NCBI RefSeq assembly: GCF_008033115.1
Contig: NZ_CP041203.1
Span: 1,426,001-1,490,000, forward strand
From: Cellulomonas sp. Y8
GTDB taxonomy: Bacteria > Actinomycetota > Actinomycetes > Actinomycetales > Cellulomonadaceae
Direction of reading: 5' to 3'
Length of the DNA stretch: 64,000 nucleotides
Position numbers and translations under genes: made by a program. The notes under the pieces were generated by a model. That model saw nothing but the letters and a program-made list of their open reading frames with translations, searched no databases and was not told the DNA's origin. Shown here piece by piece: positions 49,792 to 58,778 of the stretch. Positions within the stretch are counted from its first letter, which is position 1. Each line of letters opens with the position of its first letter.

Positions 49792-51356
49792 GGGTGCTCC
49801 AGCGCGTTCGAGCCACCGGTCCCGGGGACCAGGGTGGCGAGTCCGTCCTCCGGAGCGCCGAGCGGCAGCTCGTTCTGCTCCAGCAGGTGCTTGCCGAGCC
49901 GGTCCTGCGACGGCAGCTCGATGGGGTACTTCCCGGTGAAGCACGCGGTGCACAGCTGCGCCGCGGGCTGCTCGGTGGCGGCGATCATGCCGTCCATGGA
50001 GATGTAGCCGAGCGAGTCGGCGCCCAGCGAGGACCCGATCTCCTCGACCGCGAGGCCGTTCGCGATCAGCTCGGCCCGGGACGCGAAGTCGATGCCGTAG
50101 AAGCACGGCCACTTCACCGGCGGGCTGCTGATCCGCACGTGCACCTCGGCGGCGCCCGCCTCGCGGAGCATCCGGATCAGCGCGCGCTGGGTGTTGCCGC
50201 GCACGATCGAGTCGTCCACGACGACCAGCCGCTTGCCGCGGATGACCTCGCGCAGCGGGTTGAGCTTGAGCCGGATGCCGAGCTGGCGCAGCGTCTGCGA
50301 CGGCTGGATGAACGTCCGGCCGACGTAGGCGTTCTTGGTCAGGCCCTGGCCGAACGGGATGCCGGACGCCTGCGCGTAGCCGACCGCCGCCGGGGTGCCG
50401 GACTCGGGCACCGGGATGACCAGGTCGGCCTCGACCGGGTGCTCCTTCGCCAGGCGGCGGCCCATCTCGACGCGCGCGGCGTGCACGGAGCGGCCGGCGA
50501 TCGTGGTGTCGGGGCGCGCGAGGTAGACGTACTCGAACACGCAGCCCGCGCGCTGCTGCTTCTCGGTGAACCGCTGGGTGCGCAGGCCGTCCGCGTCGAT
50601 CGCGACGAGCTCGCCCGGCTCGATCTCCCGGACGAACGACGCGCCGACGATGTCGAGCGCCGGGGTCTCGCTCGCGACGACCCAGCCGCGCTCCAGCCGG
50701 CCGAGCACCAGCGGGCGCACGCCCTGCGGGTCGCGGGCGGCGTACAGCGTGTGCTCGTCCATCCACACCAGGCTGAAGGCGCCGCGCAGCCGCGGGAGCA
50801 CCTCCATCGCCGTGGCCTCGAGCGTGTGGTCCTGGTCCCCCGCGAACAGCGCCGTGACCAGAGCCGTGTCCGTGGTGTTGCCGCGCGCGAGCTCGCCGCG
50901 CCGCTGCGCGCCGTACCGCTCCGCGACCAGGTCGACCAGCTCGGCCGTGTTCGTCAGGTTGCCGTTGTGGGCCAGCGCGACCGTGCCGCCGGCCGTCGCG
51001 CCGAGCGTCGGCTGGGCGTTCTCCCACGTGCTGCCGCCGGTCGTCGAGTACCGCGCGTGCCCGACGGCGATGTGGCCGTGCAGGGCGTTCAGCGCCGTCT
51101 CGTCGAAGACCTGGGACACCAGGCCCATGTCCTTGTAGACGAGCAGCTGCTCGCCGTTCGACGTCGCGATGCCCGCCGACTCCTGGCCGCGGTGCTGCAG
51201 CGCGTACAGGCCGAAGTAGGTGAGCTTGGCGACCTCCTCGCCGGGAGCCCAGACCCCGAACACGCCGCACGCGTCCTGGGGTCCCTTCTCGTTCGGCAGG
51301 AGGTCGTGGTTGAGCTTGCCGTCTCCGCGGGGGGCCACGACTCCATGGTGACACAT
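49788..51356 (-). CDS. purF: amidophosphoribosyltransferase
   Basis: A 522-residue enzyme starting the purine pathway. After a propeptide, DACGVFGVW carries the glutaminase Cys. HGHIAVGHARYSTTGGS and AHNGNLTNTAELVDL complete the glutaminase half, and RLVVVDDSIVRGNTQRALIRMLREAGA is the PRPP-binding loop. Residues CTACFTGKYPIELP near the end may ligate an Fe-S cluster. ATG 51356 is used; GTG 51338 is a possible alternative closer to the conserved start. purM follows with overlap. Confidence 0.95.
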   Translation of the reverse strand: MCHHGVVAPRGDGKLNHDLLPNEKGPQDACGVFGVWAPGEEVAKLTYFGLYALQHRGQESAGIATSNGEQLLVYKDMGLVSQVFDETALNALHGHIAVGHARYSTTGGSTWENAQPTLGATAGGTVALAHNGNLTNTAELVDLVAERYGAQRRGELARGNTTDTALVTALFAGDQDHTLEATAMEVLPRLRGAFSLVWMDEHTLYAARDPQGVRPLVLGRLERGWVVASETPALDIVGASFVREIEPGELVAIDADGLRTQRFTEKQQRAGCVFEYVYLARPDTTIAGRSVHAARVEMGRRLAKEHPVEADLVIPVPESGTPAAVGYAQASGIPFGQGLTKNAYVGRTFIQPSQTLRQLGIRLKLNPLREVIRGKRLVVVDDSIVRGNTQRALIRMLREAGAAEVHVRISSPPVKWPCFYGIDFASRAELIANGLAVEEIGSSLGADSLGYISMDGMIAATEQPAAQLCTACFTGKYPIELPSQDRLGKHLLEQNELPLGAPEDGLATLVPGTGGSNALEHP

Positions 51357-51452
51357 GCCACGCGCAGCCCCGTCCCGAGACCGGGACGTCCGTCCCGGGG
51401 CGGCGGGGGCGGGCAGCCGTGCCGGCGGCGGTTCCCCGCGGGCCGGCGGGGG

Positions 51453-51881
51453 TCAGCGCCGGCGGCTGCGCCGGTCCGCGACGAGCGCGGCGAGCGCCCC
51501 GGCGAACGCGCCGACGATCGCGCCGACGAACGCCGAGACCGCCCGCGCACCGCCCTGGCCGCCCAGGAAGCCGATGAACGCCTGCGGGTCGGACTCGGCG
51601 AGCCCGCTCCCCGAGGCGGCCACCTGCGCGAGCACGAACCCGATCAGCGCCCCGAGCAGGACGCCCGCCGTGATGAACGCGCCGATCTTCGGCGCGCGGC
51701 GGACGCGCGCGGGCTCGGCGACGCGGGCCAGCACGTCCTCGTCGGGCACCGGCGCGACCGCGGGCTCCGTGGGTGCCGCGGGGTCGGGCGCCGTCTCGGC
51801 ACCGGGGGCCGGCTCGGTCGGTGCGGGCGCGTCGGCGCCCCGCTCGTCGTCGGGTCGCCCGGGTTCGGTCGTGTCGGCCAC
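51453..51881 (-). CDS. membrane protein with acidic Pro-rich N-terminus
   Basis: A 142-residue protein. Residues 1-60 are Pro/Glu/Ala-rich; then IGAFITAGVLLGALIGFVLAQVA and AVSAFVGAIVGAFAGALAALVAD are two membrane helices separated by a polar loop (SDPQAFIGFLGGQGG). Similar proteins lie next to purF in related species. GTG 51881 is leaderless. Function unknown. Confidence 0.7.
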   Translation of the reverse strand: MADTTEPGRPDDERGADAPAPTEPAPGAETAPDPAAPTEPAVAPVPDEDVLARVAEPARVRRAPKIGAFITAGVLLGALIGFVLAQVAASGSGLAESDPQAFIGFLGGQGGARAVSAFVGAIVGAFAGALAALVADRRSRRR

Positions 51882-51887
51882 CCGCAG

Positions 51888-51893
51888 ATCCTA
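51888..51893 (-). promoter_or_regulatory. -10 box of the membrane protein gene, leaderless
   Basis: TAGGAT on the minus strand, 6 nt before GTG 51881. It is part of a divergent promoter pair with the box at 51914. Confidence 0.5.
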
Positions 51894-51913
51894 GGTGCTC
51901 CCGGGCGACGGCC

Positions 51914-51919
51914 TAGGCT
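51914..51919 (+). promoter_or_regulatory. -10 box of the IMPACT-family gene, leaderless
   Basis: TAGGCT, 7 nt before ATG 51927, with no ribosome site. Confidence 0.5.
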
Positions 51920-51926
51920 CGGACCG

Positions 51927-52589
51927 ATGCCCTCCCCCGCCGCCGACCCCGCGCCGCGGTACCCGTCCACCATCGCCGCGGCGGTCGAGCACGAGCTCGT
52001 GATCAAGAAGTCCCGGTTCCTCGCCCTGGTGCAGCCGGTCTCCTCGGTGGCGGAGGCGGACGCCGTCGTCGCCGCCGTGCGCAAGCGGTACTGGGACGCC
52101 CGGCACCACTGCGTCGCGCTGTCGGTGGGGCCGCTCGCCGAGCAGCAGCGCTCGACCGACGACGGCGAGCCGTCCGGCACCGCGGGCGTCCCGATGCTCG
52201 AGGTGCTGCGCCGCCGGGAGCTCACCGACCTGGTCGCGGTCGTGTCCCGGTACTTCGGCGGCGTGCTGCTCGGCGCGGGCGGTCTGGTGCGGGCGTACTC
52301 GACCGCGACCTCCGGGGCCCTGGACCGGGCGCGGCTCGTCCGGCGCAGCGCCGCGGTGCGGGTCACGGTCGACGCCCCGCACGCCGACGCGGGCCGGCTG
52401 CACGGGGTGCTGCGGGACTGGACGGAGGCGCACGAGGGCGCCCTGGAGGACGTCGCCTACGGCGCGGAGGCCCGCTTCACGCTCCTGATCCCCCCGCCCG
52501 CCCTGGACGCGTTCGACGCGGCCCTCGCCGCGGCCACCTCGGGGACCCTCCGCGCGGGACGCGGCGCCACGGTGGTCCTCTCCCGCTAG
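51927..52589 (+). CDS. IMPACT/YigZ-family protein
   Basis: A 220-residue protein. ELVIKKSRFLALVQPVSSVAEADAVVAAVRKRYWDARHHCVALSVG and STDDGEPSGTAGVPMLEVL, VVSRYFGGVLLGAGGLVRAYSTATSGAL form the UPF0029/IMPACT domain. The C-terminal half is a second alpha-beta domain (DUF1949). Bacterial members bind RNA or ribosome-like targets; function is not settled. Leaderless start at ATG 51927. Confidence 0.9.
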   Translation: MPSPAADPAPRYPSTIAAAVEHELVIKKSRFLALVQPVSSVAEADAVVAAVRKRYWDARHHCVALSVGPLAEQQRSTDDGEPSGTAGVPMLEVLRRRELTDLVAVVSRYFGGVLLGAGGLVRAYSTATSGALDRARLVRRSAAVRVTVDAPHADAGRLHGVLRDWTEAHEGALEDVAYGAEARFTLLIPPPALDAFDAALAAATSGTLRAGRGATVVLSR

Positions 52590-52602
52590 GGCGGCCGCCG
52601 AC

Positions 52603-52636
52603 GTCGGCGGTTGCGCCCGAGGTCGGCGGTTGCGCC
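52603..52636. repeat. 19-bp-spaced repeat with flanking hairpin
   Basis: GTCGGCGGTTGCGCC is found at 52603-52617 and 52622-52636. CCGAGGTCG and CGACCTCGG also form an inverted pair (about 52617-52669). It lies between two converging genes and probably acts as a terminator. Confidence 0.5.
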
Positions 52637-52671
52637 ACCCCTCGCCCGGCCGGAACCGACGACCTCGGCGA

Positions 52672-53046
52672 CTAGAGGCGGGAGCGGGTCGCCTGGAGCG
52701 GGAGCCAGTCCGCCAGGTCGGCGCGCTCGCCCGAGGCGTGCACCCGGCCCGCGGCCAGCGCCTAGTGCCACGACTCGGCGCCCGTCGCGAGGGCGAGCCA
52801 GGTCTGCGGGTCCGTCTCCACGACGTTCGGCGGGGTGCCGCGGGTGTGCCGCGGGCCCTCGACGGCCTGGACGGCGCCGTCCGGCGGGACCCGGACCTCG
52901 ACCGTGTGGCCCGGGGCGACGTCGGCCAGCTCCTCCAGCGTGAACCGGACGGCGGTGCGGCGGGCGGCCACGTCGGTCGGGTCCGCGCGCCAGGCGGCGA
53001 CGGCGGCCCGGCCGACCGCGGGGTCGGTGCGGCGACGGGGAGGCAT
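52672..53046 (-). pseudogene. sterol-carrier-like protein interrupted by an in-frame TAG
   Basis: From ATG 53046 the frame reads 94 codons to TAG at 52762-52764. The same frame then continues for 29 more codons to a second TAG at 52672-52674. The joined product (about 123 residues) matches the small actinobacterial sterol-carrier-family proteins: the stop falls between ATGAESWH and ALAAGRVHASGERADLADWLPL, a conserved region that is usually uninterrupted. The first part has [12 protein letters not shown] and [25 protein letters not shown]. It is a nonsense mutation, a sequencing error or read-through. Confidence 0.7.
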
Positions 53047-53129
53047 GGGGCCATCATCCCCGGTCGCGGCGGCGCACGCCCGGGCCCCGCGCCCTCCGGC
53101 CCGCGCGCCGCGTGGCAGGATCGACGCCC

Positions 53130-53288
53130 ATGAGCCGCACCCCCGCCGAGCCCGCGACGACCGACGTGCCCTCGACCGAGCCCCGCCCGCGCGCCTCGCG
53201 CGCCGCCCTGTGGGGCGCGCTCGGGTCCGCAGCGGCCGGGCTGGCCGCGGTGGGCGCGATCATCGTGCTGGCGGTGCGGGCGGGCTGA
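53130..53288 (+). CDS. small single-helix membrane protein
   Basis: A 52-residue protein from ATG 53130. A polar N-terminus (about 25 residues) is followed by a membrane helix ([24 protein letters not shown]) ending at Arg-Ala-Gly. No family was recognised. A CAGGAT -10-like box lies eight bases upstream. A terminator follows. Confidence 0.5.
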   Translation: MSRTPAEPATTDVPSTEPRPRASRAALWGALGSAAAGLAAVGAIIVLAVRAG

Positions 53289-53332
53289 CGCCGCCGGACG
53301 CGCTGCTGGCGCCGGCGAGGTCGTCCCGTCGT

Positions 53333-53366
53333 GGTGAGGTCGTCACTCGTTCCTGACGACCTCACC
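53333..53366 (+). terminator. terminator after the small membrane protein gene
   Basis: GGTGAGGTCGTCA (53333-53345) and TGACGACCTCACC (53354-53366) form a perfect 13-bp stem with an 8-nt loop. It also faces the stop of rsgA, so both strands may use it. Confidence 0.7.
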
Positions 53367-53404
53367 AGGTCGGGACGACCTCACCGGGTCCTGACGACCT
53401 CACC
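53355..53404. repeat. three 19-bp-spaced repeats before the rsgA stop
   Basis: GACGACCTCACC occurs at 53355-53366, 53374-53385 and 53393-53404, the last ending four bases before the rsgA stop codon. The first copy is the 3' arm of the hairpin listed above. Tandem growth of the hairpin arm is the likely origin. Confidence 0.6.
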
Positions 53405-53407
53405 GGC

Positions 53408-54505
53408 TCAGCGCGTCGGGCGGCCCTGCTGGAGGCGGTGGTACGCCACGGTCGCGCGGCGCACGCGGTTGCGCTCCGCCGCGGCGAGCGCCGCGTCCGC
53501 ACGGCGCTCCTGGTAGGCCGCCTCCCGGGCCAGCCGCCGCCAGGAGTCGAGCCGCCGCGCGGGCAGCGTGCCGTCCTCGACGGCCGCGAGCACCGCGCAG
53601 CCCGGCTCGGTGCGGTGCGCGCAGTCGGCGAACCGGCAGCCGGCGGCGAGCTCGGCCACGTCCGCGAACGTCGCGTCCAACGCCGCCGCGTCGGCGACCA
53701 GCCCGACGCCGCGCAGCCCCGGGGTGTCGATGAGACAGGCGCCCCCGGCGAGCGGCACGAGCTCCCGGTGCACGGTGGTGTGCCGCCCGCGCCCATCGGC
53801 CCGGCGGGCGCCGGTCGCCATCACGTCCGTGCCGGCCAGCGCGTTCACGAGCGTCGACTTCCCCGCGCCCGACGGCCCCACGACCACGAGCGTCCGCCCG
53901 GGCCCCAGCAGGGCGCGCACCGGCTCGAGCCCCGTCCCGGCCGCGACGCTGACCGCGTGCACGTCGGCGCCGATCGCGAGCGCCCGGACCTCGTCGGCCA
54001 TGCCGTCCGGGTCCGGCACGAGGTCGGCCTTGGTCAGCACCACGACCGGCGTCGCCCCCGACCGCCAGGCCAGGGTCAGCAGCCGCTCGACGCGCCCGGG
54101 GCTGGGATCGGGGTCCAGGTGCTCGACGACGAGCACGACGTCGACGTTCGCGGCGAGCACCTGGGCGCGGGAGGTGCGGTCGGCGCCGTCCCGGACCACC
54201 GCGGTGCGGCGCGGGCGGAGGCCGACGAGCAGCGGGGCGCCGTCCGGGCCGGCGCCCAGCACGGCGTGGTCGCCAACCGCGGGCGGCACCGCGTCCCCGG
54301 GGGCGCCGTCGGCGTCGAGCAGCGGCACCAGCCCCTCGCCGGGCAGCGGCACCCGCACGGGCTCGGCGCCGTTCGCGGCCGGGGCCTCGCCGGTCGTGGC
54401 GACCGCCGCGCCGGCGTCGTCCGCGGGCAGCACGAGCACGGCCCCGCGGTCGACGCGCACGACGCGTCCCGCGGCGCCGTGCGACCCGGCATCGGAGGAG
54501 GACAT
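53408..54505 (-). CDS. rsgA: ribosome small-subunit GTPase RsgA
   Basis: A 365-residue circularly permuted GTPase. The G4 motif (VVLTKADLV) precedes the P-loop VVGPSGAGKSTLVNALAG and the G3 motif IDTPGLRGVGL. A zinc knuckle follows: CRFADCAHRTEPGC. An N-terminal OB-like domain begins at residue 15. It helps mature the 30S subunit. ATG 54505 is leaderless. It is downstream of purL but separated by a palindrome. Confidence 0.92.
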   Translation of the reverse strand: MSSSDAGSHGAAGRVVRVDRGAVLVLPADDAGAAVATTGEAPAANGAEPVRVPLPGEGLVPLLDADGAPGDAVPPAVGDHAVLGAGPDGAPLLVGLRPRRTAVVRDGADRTSRAQVLAANVDVVLVVEHLDPDPSPGRVERLLTLAWRSGATPVVVLTKADLVPDPDGMADEVRALAIGADVHAVSVAAGTGLEPVRALLGPGRTLVVVGPSGAGKSTLVNALAGTDVMATGARRADGRGRHTTVHRELVPLAGGACLIDTPGLRGVGLVADAAALDATFADVAELAAGCRFADCAHRTEPGCAVLAAVEDGTLPARRLDSWRRLAREAAYQERRADAALAAAERNRVRRATVAYHRLQQGRPTR

Positions 54506-54512
54506 GCCCACG

Positions 54513-54518
54513 ACGGTA
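54513..54518 (-). promoter_or_regulatory. -10 box of rsgA, leaderless
   Basis: TACCGT on the minus strand, 7 nt before ATG 54505. Confidence 0.5.
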
Positions 54519-54569
54519 GGAACCCCCGCACGGCGCGCGCGAGCCCTTTTCCCGCGCCGGGGTGCCGGA

Positions 54570-54633
54570 TCCCCACCCGGTTCTCGCGCCCTCACCCGAT
54601 CGATCGGGTGGCGACGCGAGGATCGGGTGGGGA
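54570..54633. repeat. compound intergenic palindrome, copy 2
   Basis: TCCCCACCCG/CGGGTGGGGA (54570-54579, 54624-54633) encloses TTCTCGCG/CGCGAG and the perfect 18-bp palindrome CACCCGATCGATCGGGTG (54593-54610). It has the same three-layer design as the copy at 27824-27879. It lies between purL and rsgA on the same strand, and may terminate purL. Confidence 0.75.
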
Positions 54634-54640
54634 CCAGCCG

Positions 54641-57055
54641 TCAGCCGAAGTGGCGCGGGAGGGTGGCCTCGTGCGCCGCGCGGGCCTCGGCCAGCGGGAG
54701 CGTGAACAGGCCCGTGACCTCGACGGCCGGCGCGTGCACGTGCTGCTCCGGCGCGTCCTGCGTCCGGGCGCCGGCGCCGGGGCTGCACGTCTCGGCGGTG
54801 ACGCCGATCGCCAGCGCCGGGACGCCCTGCGCGGTGCACAGGTCCTCGAACCGCACCGCCTCGGACCGCGGCACCGCGACGACCGCGCGCGCCGTCGACT
54901 CCGAGAACAGCGCCTCGAACGGCGTGACGCCGTCGCGCTCGCACAGCCCGGCGAGGTCGACCTGCACGCCGACGCCGTACCGCAGCGAGGACTCGACGAG
55001 CGCCTGCGCGAGCCCGCCCTCGGACAGGTCGTGCGCGGCGTCGACGAGGTCGTCCCGCGACGCCCGGACCAGGACGGTCGCGAGCTTGCGCTCGGCCTCC
55101 AGGTCGACCCGCGGCGGGGTGCCGCCCAGCTGGGCGTGCGCGACGTCGGCCCACGCCGAGCCGTCGAGCTCCCCGCGGGTCGTGCCGAGCAGGTAGACGG
55201 ACTGGCCAGCGGTGGTCCAGCCGGACGGCGTCGCCTCCGCGACGTCGTCGATCACGCCGAGCACGCCGACGACCGGGGTCGGGTGGATGGCGGAGTCGAT
55301 CTTCCCGGGCTCGCCGGTGCCGTTGTAGAGCGAGACGTTGCCGCCGGTCACCGGGGTGCCGAGCACCGCGCAGGCGTCGGCGAGGCCCTCGATCGCCTGG
55401 ACGAGCTGCCACATCGACGCCGGGTCCTCGGGGCTGCCGAAGTTGAGGCAGTCGGTGACGGCCAGCGGCGTGGCGCCCGAGGCGGCCACGTTCCGGTACG
55501 CCTCGGCGAGCGCGAGCTGCGCGCCGGCGTACGGGTCGAGCTTGGCGTACCGGCCGTTCGCGTCGGTCGCGAGCGCCACGCCCAGGCCGGTCGACTCGTC
55601 GACCCGGACCACGCCGGCGTCGTCGGGCTGGGCGAGCGCGGTGTTGCCCTGCACGAACCGGTCGTACTGGTCGGTGACCCACGCCTTCGACGCGAGGTTC
55701 GGCGACGCGAGCAGCGCCAGCACGGTGGCTCGCAACGCGGGACCGCCCTCGGGGCGGGCGTACCGCTCGACGCCCTCCGGCGTGCTGACGGAGTCCGCGA
55801 CCAGGCCGTCCTGCCACTCCGGGCGGGAGTACGGGCGGTCGTAGACCGGGCCCTCGTGCGCGACCGTCTTCGGGTCGACGTCGACGATCCGCTGCCCGTG
55901 GTGGTCGATCGTGAGGCGGCCGGTGCCGGTGACCTCGCCGATCACGGCGGTCTCGACGTCCCACCTCCCGGTGATCGCGAGGAACTCGTCGAGCTTCTCC
56001 GGCGTGACGACCGCCATCATCCGCTCCTGCGACTCCGACATGAGGATCTCGCCGGCCGTCAGGGTGGGGTCGCGCAGCAGCACGTTCTCGAGGTCGACGT
56101 GCATGCCGCCGTCGCCGTTGGACGCGAGCTCGGAGGTGGCGCAGGAGATGCCGGCCGCGCCGAGGTCCTGGATGCCCTCGACCACGCGGGCCGCGTAGAG
56201 CTCCAGGCAGCACTCGATGAGCACCTTCTCCATGAACGGGTCGCCGACCTGGACCGAGGGACGCTTGGACGGCTTGGTGTCGTCGAAGGTCTCCGAGGCC
56301 AGGATCGAGGCGCCGCCGATGCCGTCGCCGCCGGTGCGCGCGCCGAACAGCACGACCTTGTTGCCCACACCCGAGGCGTTGGCCAGGTGGATGTCCTCGT
56401 GCCGCAGCACGCCGAGGCACAGCGCGTTGACCAGCGGGTTGCCCTGGTAGGAGGCGTCGAACACGAGCTCGCCGCCGATGTTCGGCAGGCCGAGCGAGTT
56501 GCCGTACCCGCCGACGCCGGAGACGACGCCGTGCACGACGCGGGCGGTGTCGGGGTGGTCGACCGCGCCGAACCGCAGCTGGTCCATGACCGCCACCGGC
56601 CGCGCGCCCATCGAGATGATGTCGCGGACGATGCCGCCGACGCCGGTCGCGGCGCCCTGGTACGGCTCGACGTACGACGGGTGGTTGTGCGACTCGACCT
56701 TGAAGGTCACCGCCCAGCCGTCGCCGATGTCGACGACGCCGGCGTTCTCGCCGATGCCGACGAGCAGGTGCTCGGTCATCTCCGGCGTGACGCGCTCGCC
56801 GAACTTCCGCAGGTGGGTCTTGCTCGACTTGTACGAGCAGTGCTCCGACCACATGACGGAGTACATGGCCAGCTCGGCGGCCGTGGGGCGGCGGCCGAGG
56901 ATGTCGCGGATCCGCTGGTACTCGTCCGGCTTGAGGCCGAGCTCCGCGAACGGCTGCTCCTGGTCGGGGGTGGCCGCGGCCGCGTCGACGGTGTCGGACA
57001 CGTGGCCCGAGGTCGGCTCGGCGGGGCGCTGCGAGGCGGGCGTCGTGCTGGTCAT
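54641..57055 (-). CDS. purL: phosphoribosylformylglycinamidine synthase subunit PurL
   Basis: An 804-residue enzyme of the small-PurL group that works with PurS and Pur[54 protein letters not shown] and [26 protein letters not shown] are typical blocks; [18 protein letters not shown] and [13 protein letters not shown] are also present. It amidates FGAR to FGAM. ATG 57055 lies after GAGGG. The N-terminal 30 residues are Ser/Thr/Pro-rich. purS and purQ are not in the window. Confidence 0.95.
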   Translation of the reverse strand: MTSTTPASQRPAEPTSGHVSDTVDAAAATPDQEQPFAELGLKPDEYQRIRDILGRRPTAAELAMYSVMWSEHCSYKSSKTHLRKFGERVTPEMTEHLLVGIGENAGVVDIGDGWAVTFKVESHNHPSYVEPYQGAATGVGGIVRDIISMGARPVAVMDQLRFGAVDHPDTARVVHGVVSGVGGYGNSLGLPNIGGELVFDASYQGNPLVNALCLGVLRHEDIHLANASGVGNKVVLFGARTGGDGIGGASILASETFDDTKPSKRPSVQVGDPFMEKVLIECCLELYAARVVEGIQDLGAAGISCATSELASNGDGGMHVDLENVLLRDPTLTAGEILMSESQERMMAVVTPEKLDEFLAITGRWDVETAVIGEVTGTGRLTIDHHGQRIVDVDPKTVAHEGPVYDRPYSRPEWQDGLVADSVSTPEGVERYARPEGGPALRATVLALLASPNLASKAWVTDQYDRFVQGNTALAQPDDAGVVRVDESTGLGVALATDANGRYAKLDPYAGAQLALAEAYRNVAASGATPLAVTDCLNFGSPEDPASMWQLVQAIEGLADACAVLGTPVTGGNVSLYNGTGEPGKIDSAIHPTPVVGVLGVIDDVAEATPSGWTTAGQSVYLLGTTRGELDGSAWADVAHAQLGGTPPRVDLEAERKLATVLVRASRDDLVDAAHDLSEGGLAQALVESSLRYGVGVQVDLAGLCERDGVTPFEALFSESTARAVVAVPRSEAVRFEDLCTAQGVPALAIGVTAETCSPGAGARTQDAPEQHVHAPAVEVTGLFTLPLAEARAAHEATLPRHFG

Positions 57056-57233
57056 CGAATCCCTCGGGCTGGGGGCCCGCTGCGCGGCGGTCGGGGGACC
57101 GGGCCGGCGGCGGCGGGCGGGCATCGGCAGACGTGACCCAGGTTACCCGCGCCCGGCACCCCGCTCGGACGTCCGCCCGGGGACGGTCCCGCCCTCCGCA
57201 CGAGGGTGGACGCGCGCGGCGTCCCCCCGCTCG

Positions 57234-57239
57234 TAGCCT
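57234..57239 (+). promoter_or_regulatory. -10 box of the YqeB-like gene, leaderless
   Basis: TAGCCT, 6 nt before ATG 57246. Confidence 0.45.
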
Positions 57240-57245
57240 CCCGGC

Positions 57246-57810
57246 ATGACCGCTCTTCCTCCAGGGTCCCCCGACGTCCCGCGGGTCCCCGGGCTGCTCG
57301 GCGACCCCGCCCCCCGGGACGCTGCCCTCCCGGCCACGGTGCTGGCCTACCCGGGGCGCGACGTGGCCTGGACCTACGGGCTCCTGGTGGGCGGCGGAGC
57401 GGCGCTCGGCGCGGTGGTGCACCTGCTCCGGGACCGGCTGCTCTCCCTGGAGGTCCTGCCGTGGCGCGGAGTCCTGGTGACGGTCGACCGGGTGGTCGAC
57501 GGCTGGGGCCCGTGGGGCGCGGTGGCGCTGGTCGCCGCCGGGGCGCTGCTGGGGTTCGTCGTCGCGACGGGCGAGGTCGAGAAGGAGCCCCCGGTTCGAG
57601 GTGTCGCCGGAGCACGTCGTGGTCGTCCGGGGCCGGCGGCGGCGCACCTACCTGCGGGCGGACGTCCGGGAGGCGCTGCACGACGACGGGGCGCTCGTGC
57701 TGCTCGCGACGAACGGGACCGAGCTGGCGCGGACGACGACCGGCATCCCGGCGCCCGACCTCGAGCGGGCGTTCCGCGGCGCGGGCTACGTCTGGGACCC
57801 GCACGCCTGA
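57246..57810 (+). pseudogene. YqeB-like membrane/PH-domain protein with frameshift
   Basis: The frame from ATG 57246 has two membrane helices (TYGLLVGGGAALGAVVHLL and WGAVALVAAGALLGFVVAT) and then loses sense after EKE at a run of five C (57588-57592). Removing one C joins it to the frame that reads RFEVSPEHVVVVRGRRRRTYLRADVREALHDDGALVLLATNG and ends with RAFRGAGYVWDPHA at 57810. The joined product (187 residues) resembles actinobacterial YqeB-type proteins. It is a frameshift mutation, a phase-variable homopolymer or a sequencing error. Confidence 0.7.
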
Positions 57811-57831
57811 CGGGCGACGTCGTCGTCGCGG

Positions 57832-57837
57832 GACAAT
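57832..57837 (+). promoter_or_regulatory. -10 box of the DUF2599 lipoprotein gene, leaderless
   Basis: GACAAT, 6 nt before GTG 57844, with no ribosome site. Confidence 0.45.
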
Positions 57838-57843
57838 GGCGCG

Positions 57844-58692
57844 GTGACGCGACGCACACCCCGGTCCCTGGCGGCCGCCGCCCTGCTCGGGTCGCTGCTG
57901 CTGGCCGGCTGCACCGGGGGTCCGGCGGGGCCGCGCCCGGGCACCCCGTCCGTCGCGTCGACCGCCACCACCGGCGCGGGCGGTCCCGGGGCGTCCGCCG
58001 ACGCCCCGGGCGCCGCCGCCGCGCGCTCGGACGGCGCCCCGGTGGCCTCGGGCGGGGTCACGCTGTCCGTGCTGGCCCCCGCCGGCGCCCCGACGACCGC
58101 GCCCGCCGACGACGACGCCGTGCTGCTGGGGGTCGCGGTGCCGGTCGACGACCCCACGCGCACGCTCGTGACCGTCGCGACGCTCGCGCCCCCGGAGGGC
58201 GGCACGATCGACGTGCTCGACGACCTGTCCGCCGTGGTCCGCAGCGCCGACGGGGCGGTGCTGGCCGGGCTCACCGCCCCGCTGCTGGACGACCCCGCCG
58301 GCCGCACCGTCCGGGTCCGCACCGCGGAGGACGGCACGGTGACCTGGCTCGCGGAGGGCGCCGCCGGGTCGGGCGCGGCGGGCGGCACGGTGACCGCGAC
58401 GTTCGCGGCGACGGCCGTGCTCGACGCGACCTGGCGCGACCTGGCCGACGAGGGCGGCCGCTCGCTCGCCGTCGAGCCCGCCGCGTGGGCGCGCCGGGGC
58501 AGCCTGGCCGCCGAGGAGGCGGTCTGGTCCGCGCTGGTCGCCGCCGAGCCGGAGGCGGACGCGCAGAACGTGCGGGACCAGCTCACCTGCCACCTGATCG
58601 GCGCGCCCGACAAGGCCACCTGGAACCTGGAGCCGTGGCGGCCGGACGTCGGCCTGCTGGAGACGATCGCGGCGCTCTGCAACCCGTCCTGA
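57844..58692 (+). CDS. DUF2599-domain lipoprotein
   Basis: A 282-residue exported protein. The lipobox LLLAGC ends the signal peptide with Cys at about residue 23. A long Ala/Gly/Pro linker (24-70) is followed by a beta-rich part. The C-terminus WRDLADEGGRSLAVEPAAWAR, DQLTCHLIGAPDKATWNLEPWRPDVG and ALCNPS matches DUF2599, with two Cys residues that may pair. Function unknown. GTG 57844 is leaderless. Confidence 0.8.
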   Translation: MTRRTPRSLAAAALLGSLLLAGCTGGPAGPRPGTPSVASTATTGAGGPGASADAPGAAAARSDGAPVASGGVTLSVLAPAGAPTTAPADDDAVLLGVAVPVDDPTRTLVTVATLAPPEGGTIDVLDDLSAVVRSADGAVLAGLTAPLLDDPAGRTVRVRTAEDGTVTWLAEGAAGSGAAGGTVTATFAATAVLDATWRDLADEGGRSLAVEPAAWARRGSLAAEEAVWSALVAAEPEADAQNVRDQLTCHLIGAPDKATWNLEPWRPDVGLLETIAALCNPS

Positions 58693-58762
58693 CCGACCCG
58701 CGCGCACCGACCCGCGCGCCCGCATGCCGGACCGCCCGTCCCGACCCGCGGTCGGTTGTTGC

Positions 58763-58768
58763 TACAGT
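58763..58768 (+). promoter_or_regulatory. -10 box of the leader ORF and ABC operon
   Basis: TACAGT ends ten bases before ATG 58779, giving a near-leaderless start (about 3 nt of leader). It is the only promoter seen for the transporter operon. Confidence 0.45.
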
Positions 58769-58778
58769 CATCCGCATC

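Noticed and set aside
52603..53404. Short repeats as a CRISPR array
   Set aside because: Units are 12-15 bp with 4-7 bp spacers, inside hairpins, and no cas genes are present.
53400..57647. A 1415-codon minus-strand frame over rsgA and purL
   Set aside because: purL and rsgA occupy different frames with full conservation; the long frame is a shadow of high G+C.
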